From Paraburkholderia franconis (GTDB lineage: Bacteria > Pseudomonadota > Gammaproteobacteria > Burkholderiales > Burkholderiaceae), in NCBI RefSeq assembly GCF_009362735.1, contig NZ_WHNP01000004.1, positions 248,001 through 312,000 on the forward strand: a stretch of DNA of 64,000 nucleotides, in the 5' to 3' direction. The notes under the pieces are model-generated. The model did no database searches, was not told where the DNA came from, and saw only the letters and a list, made by a program, of their open reading frames with translations. Position 1 is the stretch's first letter. Each line of letters opens with the position of its first letter. A program made the translations under genes and the position numbers. This document shows, piece after piece, positions 53,455 through 61,842 of the stretch.

Positions 53455-53870
53455 TGAACCAGGGTATCAATGTAGTGGGCTTGTACGTCGACAATCAGGA
53501 CGCGGCGCTCGCGTTCTATGTCGACAAACTCGGATTTCGCGTCCATACGGATGTGCGCAATGGCGACTATCGCTGGCTCACGGTCCAGCATCCGCAGCAA
53601 CCGTCGTTCCAGCTTGGCCTGTTCACGCCCGGCCCGCCCATCCACGACGAAGCCACCGCGCAAACCCTGCGTGCGATGGTCGCCAAAGGGGCCATGCCGC
53701 CCCTCGTTCTTTCCGTAGCCGACTGCCGCGCGAGCTACGCGCAGTTGAAAGCCCGTGGCGTGGAATTCACTCAGGAGCCCGTAGAGCGTTTTGGCAGCGT
53801 CGACGCCGGCTTCCGCGATCCTGCGGGCAATGGCTGGAAGATGATCCAGTCTCCGTCGTCGTCGAAATAA
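53454..53870 (+). CDS. VOC (glyoxalase/bleomycin-resistance) family protein
   Basis: Protein of 138 residues with two beta-alpha-beta-beta-beta modules. Seen: NVVGLYVDNQDAALAFYVDK (first module), FRVHTDVRNGDYRWLTVQ, then LVLSVADCRASYAQLKARGV (second module) and VDAGFRDPAGNGWKMIQ. A metal-ligand pattern is not obvious: the usual first histidine position is V, the EP- and E-containing ends are not fully matched. Known: VOC proteins range from isomerases to drug-binding proteins. The start ATG 53454 overlaps the AraC gene stop; the strong AGGAGGTG at 53441 favours high translation. Substrate unknown. Confidence 0.88.
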   Translation: MNQGINVVGLYVDNQDAALAFYVDKLGFRVHTDVRNGDYRWLTVQHPQQPSFQLGLFTPGPPIHDEATAQTLRAMVAKGAMPPLVLSVADCRASYAQLKARGVEFTQEPVERFGSVDAGFRDPAGNGWKMIQSPSSSK

Positions 53871-54123
53871 AGACAGGCATTGGAATCCGGCGGTTTCGCC
53901 GTCGGTGTCCGTTATATCGTAGTGACGGGGGGCACCAGGCCGGCGAGTGCCGGTGCTCCCGATACCTTTAGCGTTGCTCTGCGCGATCAAGCCGCCGCCG
54001 CCGTTCTGCGTCGTTTGACACGCGCGCGGACACTTTTTGCCGCAGCCGGCTCGCTTGCACGGTCACACGCACATTGATTTAACCGTCTCGCCCGGAACGC
54101 GGATCTTCGCGCGTTAAACCGCT

Positions 54124-55265
54124 TCAAGCGGCGACCGCGCTCTTCTTCTTGTGGCGTTTGGCCTCATACATCGCGACGTCCGCCGACCCCAGCACCTTGT
54201 CGATCCCGTTCCCCACGCCAGTCACGGGTGCAATACCGATGCTGGCGCCGATTTCGACTACCACCTCGTCTGCCAGATGGAACGGCCTCTCGATCTCGGC
54301 GATGACACTGTCCGCAAAGGTGTTCGGCTCTGCTGCACCCGGTACCTGGCCGACGATCACAAACTCGTCGCCGCCCATACGCGCAACGAGGGCGTCCGGC
54401 CCGGCGAGCTGGCGCAGTCTCGCCGCGACCTGCACCAGCAGCTTGTCGCCGAACTCGTGTCCATGCGCATCGTTGACGGCCTTGAATCCGTCCAGGTCGA
54501 TGTAGAAAAGTGGCACGCCGGTCCCGATACGAGCGGATCTGTCGAGTTCACAGGTCGTCGCATGGAAGAGGCCGGCGCGGTTGAGCAGTCCCGTCAGGCC
54601 GTCGTGGCGCGCGCGGCGATCGTTCTCGCGCTCCGCCTCCATGGTGGTAATGAGCATCGCGTTGAGCTTTCTGGCGGCGACGCTCATCGCGAACAGATAA
54701 AACGGAATCTGAACCAGCGTCAGCAGCAGCACGGGTTCGCCCGACAGCACCGCGCCAATGCAGCATGGGCCGAGCGACAGAAAGATCATGATGGCGACGA
54801 GACGCGGCGCTGCGAAGTTCCGGAAGCAGATTCCGCCGACCATCGCCGCCGCCGAAAGAAAGGAGAGCGTCGCAGCCACCCAGTCGCCACTTATCGAGCT
54901 GATGAACGCGCCATAGCCGACCGTCGCTCCCCATAGGGGCGCCAGAAGAATATAAAGGTCAGTCGGCGTGGAGTTGCCCTGTTGCGCTCGCCGGTGCGCC
55001 AGCACGAGCACGAACAGCCGGGGGCCACGCAGACGATGATCTCCGAGATCAGCCAGAGCCGGAATAGTGCGCTCGGATGGCGGTATTCGAGCACCCAGGC
55101 AACGGCTATCGTATTGAGTACGCCACCCAGGAAAATCGGCAGCGTGCCGAACAGCGTATAGACAAGCGCTGTCCGGATCTCTTGCGGGGTGTCTCTGCCG
55201 GGGTGCAGCAGCCAGCAAGCAAGCTTGCCTTGCGGCAAACTGAACGATTTGAGTGGATTCGTCAC
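54124..55265 (-). pseudogene. Diguanylate cyclase with frameshift in the membrane domain
   Basis: The C-terminal GGDEF domain is intact, with RRARHDGLTGLLNRAGLF, IDLDGFKAVNDAHGHEFGDK and the catalytic GGDEF, but no RxxD inhibitory site in the usual place. The N-terminal half is a membrane sensor: GKLACWLLHPGRDTPQEIRT, TALVYTLFGTLPIFLGGVLN, then ISEIIVCVA. At 55020-55024 (five G on the plus strand) reading must shift to continue into RLFVLVLAHRRAQQGNSTPT and the rest of the membrane domain. One C more or two fewer on the coding strand would restore it. If the shift is real, the gene is broken. If it is a sequencing slip, the protein is a normal MASE-type cyclase. Probable start is the GTG at 55265, after AGGTG. 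Confidence 0.75.
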
Positions 55266-55451
55266 TTGAGCACCTGCGAATTGCCTCGCGACGATTATTT
55301 GTCGCCCCATGCGGTGACCGGGAACGCGAAAAGGGCATGGATCGAGGTCTCCGCGGCACGTATCGGATGTCCGTCAGCTTCAACTCGACAGTGGGATCGC
55401 CATCCCGCGAGTGAAGCGATTGGCACCACATGACCGGTTATCGGCGCATGC

Positions 55452-55530
55452 GGGCGGCAACTTTAGGGCGGCAACTTTAGGGCGACAACTTTAGGGCGAC
55501 AACTTTAGGGCGACAACTTTAGGGCGACAA
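55452..55530. repeat. 14-bp tandem repeat, five copies plus partial
   Basis: GGGCGRCAACTTTA repeats without gap at 55452, 55466, 55480, 55494 and 55508, then a partial GGGCGACAA from 55522. The first two copies have G and the later ones A at the variable position. It lies in the 427-base stretch 55266-55692, between the cyclase start and the desaturase gene, with no other feature. Such arrays change copy number by slippage and could alter promoter spacing for the cyclase. Confidence 0.9.
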
Positions 55531-55692
55531 GCCAGATTCAACGTCTGCGAACGAGCGACCGGCACGGAGAATACATCGAGTCGCGGCCACGAATCTTATA
55601 GTGTTTGTCGTGTGGCCTGATGTTCGACGGTAGCGGGCACTTGAACTTCATGACGGAGTGCAGACCAACCGTCTCTCAGTTCTACCCGCAAT

Positions 55693-56682
55693 TTACCCGC
55701 AAATTCGGCGGATGCAGGCGGATTCAACCCCGATGAAGTCGCAACGATCAGCGTGCGCCGGATGAGTAACGGGAATGAACGAGTAGAGCCGTGCCCATTC
55801 GCCATAGCCCTTTACCAGAAAGCCTCCTGAGCGTTCCATGTATTGCCGGCGGGATTTTTCATAGACGTCCCGAAGCGCAAACCAGGGGACATGCGGCAAG
55901 TCGTGATGAACCAGATGGTAGTTGTTGTTCAGAAACAGCAGCCGCCAGAACCATCCGGCTTCATTGATGACCGAGCGTTCCTCGTGCGAAGCCGCGGCGC
56001 GATGTTCATGGAACGAGCGCACCGAACTCAGCGCAAGCGCCGGATAGCCGACGCCCGCAATGAAGAGCCACGGCGCAATCCCGCACGCGCGATCGAGCCA
56101 GATGATCAGCACGGCGAGCGCGAAAAAATGCGCGAGCCAGGCGGGCACATCGGACCAGTCGCCGCGCAAAGGTTTGCGCAGACCCTGCGTCGCCGTCGCC
56201 GCAATCGAGAACGCGGGGCCGAGCACAAGACGTCCCGCGAACGTATTGCGCGCGACGAGCAGCGCGCGCGTCAGCGTACCCGCCTGTCGCCACGTTTCGA
56301 GGCTCACGAAAAACGTCTCGGGATCGATCTCGGGATGCGTCAGATGCGCGTCGTCGTGATGCTGCAAATGCAGATCGCGATAGACGGCATACGGAAACCA
56401 TACGGCGAGCGGTGCAAAGCCGATCAGGCCGTTAATGAGCGCCGAGCGCGTCGGATGACCGTGCAGCAGTTCGTGCTGTAGCGACATGTACCACGCGCTG
56501 AACAGCGCGAGCAGCGGGAGCGAAACGGCCAGCCCGAGCGTCTGCGCATGGCTCGCGATGAAAAACCAACCGCCGTAGATTGCGCCGATCAGGAGCCACG
56601 TCGGCCATTCGGTGCGCCACGTGAAGCGCGTGCGGTGATGGGACAGCGCCAGACGTTGCGTATCGTCGAGATAAATGGCCAT
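55693..56682 (-). CDS. Fatty acid desaturase family membrane protein
   Basis: Integral membrane di-iron enzyme of 329 residues. The three histidine boxes are present: HELLHGH (H70-H76), HLQHHDD (H105-H109) and HLVHHDLPHVPW (about 258-269), together with SVRSFHEHRA. Hydrophobic stretches from about 28-65 and 195-222 fit four transmembrane helices. Known: this family includes acyl-lipid desaturases, beta-carotene and alkane hydroxylases; the HLVHHDLPHVPW form resembles desaturases of the FADS/CrtR-like group. Redox donor unknown; no ferredoxin or reductase gene is adjacent. It is 134 bases downstream of the CDP-diacylglycerol pyrophosphatase gene on the same strand. Confidence 0.85.
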   Translation of the reverse strand: MAIYLDDTQRLALSHHRTRFTWRTEWPTWLLIGAIYGGWFFIASHAQTLGLAVSLPLLALFSAWYMSLQHELLHGHPTRSALINGLIGFAPLAVWFPYAVYRDLHLQHHDDAHLTHPEIDPETFFVSLETWRQAGTLTRALLVARNTFAGRLVLGPAFSIAATATQGLRKPLRGDWSDVPAWLAHFFALAVLIIWLDRACGIAPWLFIAGVGYPALALSSVRSFHEHRAAASHEERSVINEAGWFWRLLFLNNNYHLVHHDLPHVPWFALRDVYEKSRRQYMERSGGFLVKGYGEWARLYSFIPVTHPAHADRCDFIGVESACIRRICG

Positions 56683-56816
56683 CGGAGGATCGGTCGTTTT
56701 GCAGTCGGTACGATCCTAATGGCGGGCACGCAGCGGCCGAACCAATTTGTTTGGCTAAGCTTTTGAGGAAAGCGGGTTAAGCGAACTGCCTGCGTCTGCG
56801 CGAAACGGGATCGCCT

Positions 56817-57566
56817 TCACTGATGCATGCCGATCTCACAGGAATGATCGAGCAATCCTTCCGCCGTACCGCTGCCATCGTCGAGTTCGAGCCCGCTATT
56901 CACGACGAGCCAGCCGTCGTTATCCGATGGGCCCGCGCCCGTCACGAGGATGGTCTGCTGCGCCATCGCATCGCTGCCTTGACGGTCGCGCGCGACGATG
57001 CGAAACGGGTCGCTGTCGCCCGTCAGCGAGAGGACGCGCATCACGCGATACCGGTTGCCGTCGAGCGTCGTCCATTGCCATTTGCCCGGCTCCGCCGTGC
57101 GGTAGCGCGCGAGGTCCTTGATGATGCCGTCGTGCATGCAGTCCATATGGATATGCAACTGCTGCTGCGTGCGGCGGTACTTCGAGTTGATTTCGAGTCC
57201 GAGCTGATTGGGCGGGAACGTCAGGCCGATGCGCGAGCCGACATACTGCCGCGCATTCCACGCATCGGCCCAATACTCGGGCGCATGGGTGTCGAGCACG
57301 CTCGGGCTTTCGATACCCATCACGCGGTCCGTCGGAATCAGCAGATATTGCGTGTTGCCGTTGATGTCCTTCAGGATCGCATAGCGTTTCGAGAGATCGA
57401 CGGTCGTGCAGAAGCCGGGGCTGCCGGACGCGCGCGCAGCAGGTACGCATTGACGGTTGACGATCGACCAGAGCGCATTGGGGTCGGCGGCCGCGATGAT
57501 CGCGCAGCCCGATGTGCAAAGCGCGACGGCCAGCGCGGCCAGGTGTCGAAGACGTGGTCGGATCAT
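56817..57566 (-). CDS. cdh: CDP-diacylglycerol pyrophosphatase
   Basis: Phospholipid-nucleotide hydrolase of 249 residues, cutting CDP-diacylglycerol to CMP and phosphatidate. Seen: signal segment with lipobox-like ALCTSGCAI (Cys21), DPNALWSIVNRQCVPAAR, AILKDINGNTQYLLIPTDRV, MGIESPSVL, and the HIT-like catalytic QQQLHIHMDCMHDGIIKDL (about 135-153). The C-terminus has DHSCEIGM. The match to the Cdh family pattern is good along its length. It is membrane-anchored or exported. It lies 15 bases downstream of the amidase gene on the same strand; a functional link is not obvious. Confidence 0.88.
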   Translation of the reverse strand: MIRPRLRHLAALAVALCTSGCAIIAAADPNALWSIVNRQCVPAARASGSPGFCTTVDLSKRYAILKDINGNTQYLLIPTDRVMGIESPSVLDTHAPEYWADAWNARQYVGSRIGLTFPPNQLGLEINSKYRRTQQQLHIHMDCMHDGIIKDLARYRTAEPGKWQWTTLDGNRYRVMRVLSLTGDSDPFRIVARDRQGSDAMAQQTILVTGAGPSDNDGWLVVNSGLELDDGSGTAEGLLDHSCEIGMHQ

Positions 57567-57581
57567 TGCAGCGTGTGGATG

Positions 57582-59036
57582 TCAGATGGTGGGCGCCGGA
57601 ACCGCGCCGAGCACCGCCTCGAATGCGATGCCGATCGCGAGCAGCCGCCGGTCGCTGCCGAGCGGCCCATCGATTTCGATGCCCACGGGCAAGCCGTCGC
57701 GCGTCAGGCCCGCAGGCAGCGACAGGCCCGGAATGCCCGCGTTGCTCGCGGGATCGGTATTGCGCAAGTAGGCGGTCATTTCGTCGATGGCAGGGGCGCC
57801 GTCGATCGACACGACGGACGAGCCGTTCACTTCGTCGAGCGGCGCCGCGACGAGCCGCGTGGTCGGGAAGATCAGTGCGTCGAGGCGCCCGGAAGCGAAC
57901 GTGTCCGCGTAATGCTGCTGCAATCGCGGACGCCAGAGAGACATGGCGTCGTGATACTGCTGCGCGAGCGCATGCGCCATCACCACGTCGTACACGTCAC
58001 GCACATCGGGGCTCGCGATGTGCGCCGCGACTTGGGCGATGGTCTTGACGGGCGCATCGTTCGCGACGAGATACTCGCGCACGTCGTCGAACGCTTCGTG
58101 AATCGCAACCGGGCCGCCTGTCTGGTCATTCAGGTGCAGCAACTCCGGCATGTGGACGGGCACGAACGTGACACCCGCCGCTTCGAGCTTCTTGAGCGCG
58201 GCGCGCGCGGCGTCTTCCGTCGCGTGTTCCAGATCGGCCCACAGCGGCGAAGGCAAGCCGATGCGCAGCGCCGACAGCTGCACGTCGGGCAAGGCCGTGT
58301 CGCCCGTGATCACGCCGTCGAGCAGTGCGACGTCCGCGACGGTGCGCGCCATCGGCCCGACGGTATCGCGCGTATGGCTGATGGGAACCACGGCTTGCGG
58401 ATCGTGATAGCGGCGCTCGCCGCCGCCATTGCCGACGGACGGGCGAAAGCCGGCGATGCCCGTAAGCGCGGCGGGAATGCGCGTCGAGCCGCCCGTATCG
58501 CTGCCGAGCCCCGCCGTCGACATGCGCGCGGCAACGGCAACGGCCGTGCCGCCCGACGAGCCGCCCGCGATCAGCGACGGGTCGTACGGGTTGCGCACCG
58601 GGCCTGCGTGCGAGGCCAGATTCGTGCTGGTGATGCCGAACGCGAGTTCGTGCATGTTGGTCTTGCCGAGCACGATCGCGCCCGCATCGACGAGCTTGCG
58701 CACGGAAGGCGCGTCGGTCTTCGGCTTGAAGCCGTCGAGCGCGGGCGTGCCGGCTGAAGTCAGCAGCCCCGCCGTGTTGATGTTGTCCTTGATGACGACG
58801 GGCAGCCCGGCGAGCGGAAGGCGGGCTTTCTCGTCGGGCGTCAATGCGTCGATGCGCTTCGCGGCGGCCAGCGCGCCTTCCATGTCGAGCGCCGTGAACG
58901 CGTTGAGCGTCGCGAGCGCGGCGGCGCGCGCGAGCAGCGTCGCGACGTAATCGGTTGCATTGAGCCGGCCCGACTGGATGGCGGCGACGGCTTGCGTTGC
59001 CGTCAGCGCGAGTTGTTCATCGACGGTCCATCGCAT
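57582..59036 (-). CDS. Amidase signature family hydrolase
   Basis: Ser-cisSer-Lys amidase of 484 residues. Catalytic K83 in PVVIKDNINTAG, the cis-serine region S160/S161 in GGSSGGT and nucleophile S184 in DTGGSTRIPAALTG. The late GIPGLSLPAGLTRDGLPVGI and FEAVLG motifs complete the fold. Known: the family covers aliphatic, indoleacetamide and aminoacyl-tRNA amidotransferases. No GatB/GatC neighbour and an Ala-rich N-terminal helix argue against GatA, so a stand-alone amidase is likely. A cytoplasmic enzyme with no signal peptide. Substrate unknown. Cdh follows 15 bases later. Confidence 0.88.
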   Translation of the reverse strand: MRWTVDEQLALTATQAVAAIQSGRLNATDYVATLLARAAALATLNAFTALDMEGALAAAKRIDALTPDEKARLPLAGLPVVIKDNINTAGLLTSAGTPALDGFKPKTDAPSVRKLVDAGAIVLGKTNMHELAFGITSTNLASHAGPVRNPYDPSLIAGGSSGGTAVAVAARMSTAGLGSDTGGSTRIPAALTGIAGFRPSVGNGGGERRYHDPQAVVPISHTRDTVGPMARTVADVALLDGVITGDTALPDVQLSALRIGLPSPLWADLEHATEDAARAALKKLEAAGVTFVPVHMPELLHLNDQTGGPVAIHEAFDDVREYLVANDAPVKTIAQVAAHIASPDVRDVYDVVMAHALAQQYHDAMSLWRPRLQQHYADTFASGRLDALIFPTTRLVAAPLDEVNGSSVVSIDGAPAIDEMTAYLRNTDPASNAGIPGLSLPAGLTRDGLPVGIEIDGPLGSDRRLLAIGIAFEAVLGAVPAPTI

Positions 59037-59118
59037 GTAGTGTGTCCCCCTCGGTTCGACGGCGCGTTGCGCCGCGCGACGTGTCGTGAATGCGCCCGTG
59101 CCCGAGCGCGCGGCACGC

Positions 59119-60018
59119 TTACTTGCGCGTGAACAGCAGCGCGAGGCGCGCGAGCCTCGGAACGAGCGTCGGACGAACGAGCCGTGTGTCGTAGCCGCTC
59201 ATTCGTTGGTCGTTTTCCTGAAGGCAGAGTTCGATCAGCTGACGCGCCGAGAGCGCCTGGCCGATCGTCGAACTATTGGCAGCCAGAAAGTTCGAGTCGT
59301 GCGCGACGCCGTCGGCATCGATGCCCTTCGCGATCGCGACGCGGTCCCAGATCAGCTTGATCCAGATTGCGCCGACACGCAACGCATGCCACGGACGCCG
59401 CCACCACGGCATCGTGCGCCGATACCACGCGACCCAGTTGACGAAAAAAAGAATGTGGCGCGCTTCTTCCTGGATCACGGGCTCGAATGTTTCGACCAGT
59501 TCTGCCGGGAAATAGCCCGACAGCTGCGCGGAGCGAAACAGCCCGAACGCGAAGAAGCTGTCGATGCACTCGCTGTAGCCGGTGAACATCCACGCCCATT
59601 CGGCGTCGCGCGGCGCGGGGTAATGGGGCTCGGGCGCGAGCTTGATGCCGTACGCGGCGACGAGCCGGGACAAAACGTGCTTGTGGCGCGCCTCTTCGGC
59701 CGCGTCCATTTCGATTGCTTCGCGCACCAAAGGGTCTTGCACCTGGGCCGCATATGTGGCGACCCGGATCGACGCGCGGCCTTCCGTCTGCACGGCGATG
59801 TCCCAGATGGGCAGCGACGTGATGCGCTTGAGCGCGTCGGCGGGCAATGGCGGCCAGTCGATGACGGCTGGCTTGTACGGGTTGTGAGTTTCCAGCAGCA
59901 TCCGGCAGAACATCTGCTTGTGTTCTTCGGAGCCGATGGGCATGCGCGCGTGTCCGTGGAACGTCCAGTGACGCAGCGCGCGATCGTGATCGGCTTCTGT
60001 TATCAGGGTGTCGGACAT
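59119..60018 (-). CDS. Ferritin-like di-iron protein
   Basis: Protein of 299 residues with a four-helix di-iron core. Metal-binding motifs: EMDAAEEARHKHVLSRLVAA (about 103-122) with E-x2-x-E-E-x2-H, and EPVIQEEARHILFFVNWVAW (about 179-198). The order and spacing match ferritin-like oxygenases or AurF-type proteins more than storage ferritins. The N-terminal 60 residues (ALRHWTFHGHARMPIGSEEH) and the C-terminal basic tail lie outside the core. Known: this class often oxidises amines or fatty compounds with O2. No operon partner is evident: the amidase gene lies 82 bases downstream on the same strand. Confidence 0.75.
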   Translation of the reverse strand: MSDTLITEADHDRALRHWTFHGHARMPIGSEEHKQMFCRMLLETHNPYKPAVIDWPPLPADALKRITSLPIWDIAVQTEGRASIRVATYAAQVQDPLVREAIEMDAAEEARHKHVLSRLVAAYGIKLAPEPHYPAPRDAEWAWMFTGYSECIDSFFAFGLFRSAQLSGYFPAELVETFEPVIQEEARHILFFVNWVAWYRRTMPWWRRPWHALRVGAIWIKLIWDRVAIAKGIDADGVAHDSNFLAANSSTIGQALSARQLIELCLQENDQRMSGYDTRLVRPTLVPRLARLALLFTRK

Positions 60019-60156
60019 GACAGGCGAATACTTTGGCGAGTTATTCCGCCTATTCTGTCATACCCCGTCAATCTGTGGCGTGGAGCGGGCGCTTACCGTA
60101 GTGCCGCACGCATTTTCGCGCTGCGCGGCGTGAAAAATTGCAATGCAGTATTGCGC

Positions 60157-60384
60157 TCACTGCTGACTGTCGACCCACAGGCGCCCCCAGCGAAACGCAT
60201 ACGCGAGCGCGTGTTCTTCGTCGAAGAAGTAGTCGAGCGCGTCGAACGAATACGCGTGTCCGTCGTTGGCGGCCGTGGCCTTTTCGATCGTGAGATTCGC
60301 TGCGAAGAGCCCGTTGGGCAGGCGCTGCGCAGCGGGGGCTACTTCATAGCCTTTGTAGCGGATGTGTCGGTTCATCGGTTTCAT
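60157..60384 (-). CDS. Small conserved-type protein (75 residues)
   Basis: Protein of 75 residues. NRHIRYKGYEVAPAAQRLPN, LFAANLTIEKATAAND, then SFDALDYFFDEEHALAYAFR and WGRLWVDSQQ suggest a compact alpha/beta fold. I recognise it as a type common in Burkholderia annotated as hypothetical or DUF6566, though the family number is from memory. GGGGAGG lies 9 bases before the ATG at 60384, so translation is plausible; an ATG at 60375 is an alternative. No signal peptide or membrane segment. It is not in a clear operon. Function unknown. Confidence 0.7.
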   Translation of the reverse strand: MKPMNRHIRYKGYEVAPAAQRLPNGLFAANLTIEKATAANDGHAYSFDALDYFFDEEHALAYAFRWGRLWVDSQQ

Positions 60385-60775
60385 GTTCGATCGCCTCCCC
60401 GCGGCGGATTGCGCGCAGCGCGGCGATCAGTCGAGTGAAGCGGGCAGGGACTAGCGTAGGCTGTGCCGTGTAGCGCGTGAACCAATCTTTCGTCGCAAGC
60501 AAATCACGGGTGGCCGGGAACGGTCTTCGAAGATCTGGATGTGGCGTTATCGCGTGCGTTGTCGCGATCATCGGGCGGCGAGGGGGCCGTGTCTGTTGTT
60601 TGGGCCACGATGGCGGGCCCAGGTGTGTTGGCGAGCGCACGCAGCGCGCGTGCGTCAACAGGGCCGCACGCTGTCAGCCTGGCGATGGGGCAGACCGAAG
60701 TGCATGGCGCGCATGTGTGAATGCGATGCGCCGCCGCATCGCGCTACTTTGCGACGGCGTCGGTCGGCACTCGTG
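60385..60775. other. Stretch between the small gene and the FMN reductase gene
   Basis: About 390 bases with no supported gene. A minus-strand frame from about 60571 to 60344 reads TRDLLATKDWFTRYTAQPT, LIAALRAIRRGEAIEH and looks somewhat protein-like, but it overlaps the 75-residue gene by 41 bases, lacks a ribosome site and has no known family. It could be a small upstream gene. Confidence 0.35.
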
Positions 60776-61465
60776 TCAGTTCGCGAGTGCGAGCGCCTTG
60801 CGGGTGTGCGTTTCGTCGGCGGGGTCCGGCGTCGCGGCGGCCAGATGCGATGCGGCGCTCGCGTGCTGCAAGTGTTGCGAGTGCGAGCGGAACGCGAGCG
60901 CGAATTGCGCGGCCTGCTGGCCGACCATCGACAGCTGTTCGACGACCTTCGGATCGGAGCACGTATCGGCCGTATCGAAGCGTGTTTCGAGCGTATTGAT
61001 GCCCGCGCCGAACGGCGTCGGCCAGCCGCGCAGCGCGTGCACGATCGAGCGCAGCGACGTCAGCACCGAGCCCGCCGCCTGCCATCCATACGCGGTGACG
61101 ATGCAGCCGACTGCACGGCCGTCGAGATAGGGCCGCGCTTCGCCGCGCAATTCTTCGAGCGTATCGAGCGCGTTCTTCACGAGACCCGACACGCCGCCGT
61201 GATAGCCGGGCGTCGCGATGACGAGGGCATCGGCGTGACGGACGGCCTCGATGAGCTCGAGCTGTTCGTCGGTGCGATGCGTGCTTTCGGGCGCATAGTG
61301 CGGCAGGCTATGCAGGAACGTGCCGCCGAAGAGGCGCGTGCGCGCGCCGGCCTGCTCCGCGCCGCGCAGTGCGAATCCGAGCGCGCGCTCGGTGGACGAC
61401 GCGGCGCGCGTGGTGCCGCCGATGCCGATCACGAGCGGGCGGCGGTTCTGATCGAAACGGGTCAA
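60776..61465 (-). CDS. NAD(P)H-dependent FMN reductase family protein
   Basis: Flavodoxin-fold reductase of 229 residues. Seen: PLVIGIGGTTRAASSTERAL (FMN phosphate loop, about 10-29), LHSLPHYAP, ADALVIATPGYHGGVSGLVK (isoalloxazine loop), LDTLEELRGEARPYLDGRAV and GCIVTAYGWQAAGSVLTSLR. Known: it reduces free FMN for monooxygenases or acts as a quinone or azo reductase. Start placed at TTG 61465, since AAGGAG precedes it by 8 bases and the ATGs further up yield an atypical leader. The C-terminal 40 residues are His/Ala-rich. Single gene; the second small-RNA unit lies upstream on the opposite strand. Confidence 0.85.
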   Translation of the reverse strand: MTRFDQNRRPLVIGIGGTTRAASSTERALGFALRGAEQAGARTRLFGGTFLHSLPHYAPESTHRTDEQLELIEAVRHADALVIATPGYHGGVSGLVKNALDTLEELRGEARPYLDGRAVGCIVTAYGWQAAGSVLTSLRSIVHALRGWPTPFGAGINTLETRFDTADTCSDPKVVEQLSMVGQQAAQFALAFRSHSQHLQHASAASHLAAATPDPADETHTRKALALAN

Positions 61466-61669
61466 CTGGATGCTCCTTGCTGCTGTGACGGCTGGCCGGA
61501 TGCACGGTCGACAACTGACGTGTTTTCCATGCGAACGGCGCGTGAACCTGAACTGCCATCTTAGTGACCGATGGTAGCAGCGCGAAACGACTTTTTGTTC
61601 TAACGATATAACGGGGAAAGGGTTTTTGGCCGCGCCCCGCCGGGTGGAATGCTTGTGCGAAAGGCTTCG

Positions 61670-61698
61670 TTGGCGGACACGGGGACGGGCGTTATGAT
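61670..61698 (+). promoter_or_regulatory. Sigma-70-type promoter of small RNA copy B
   Basis: TTGGCG (61670-61675) and TATGAT (61693-61698) with a 17-base spacer. The start would fall near 61704-61706, at the first base of the GTCTCCTCCATG core. Confidence 0.65.
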
Positions 61699-61704
61699 GG
61701 GCCC

Positions 61705-61772
61705 GTCTCCTCCATGAAAACTCCTTGACATGGGATTGGCCCCGGCTCGAAACGGACCGGGGCATTTTTTTT
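61705..61772 (+). ncRNA. Putative small RNA, copy B, with anti-Shine-Dalgarno core
   Basis: Starts with GTCTCCTCCATG (61705-61716), identical to copy A at 10389-10400. Next comes AAAACTCCTTGACATGGGATT, matching copy A's CTCTTGATATGGATT block at most positions, and a hairpin GCCCCGG (61739-61745) / CCGGGGC (61757-61763) followed by eight T at 61765-61772. The hairpin sequence differs from copy A while its position is the same, so the core rather than the terminator sequence is conserved. The promoter and unit are in the 377-base gap between the FMN reductase gene and the TIR gene, both on the other strand. No open frame is present in the transcript. Role inferred as for copy A. Confidence 0.65.
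61739..61772 (+). terminator. Intrinsic terminator of small RNA copy B
   Basis: Stem GCCCCGG / CCGGGGC with an 11-base loop, one A, and a run of eight T. Confidence 0.85.
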
Positions 61773-61842
61773 GCGCGCTTTCGAATGCGCGCGATGTGCG
61801 ATCAATGCGTGCGGCAGCGCAAAGGGCAGGCAACGGACAGGC

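Noticed and set aside
55452..55530. The 14-bp array as a CRISPR
   Set aside because: Units are contiguous with no spacers and are too short; no cas gene is near.
56823..58757. A 644-codon plus-strand frame opposite cdh and the amidase gene
   Set aside because: Spans two real minus-strand genes and shows only shadow composition.
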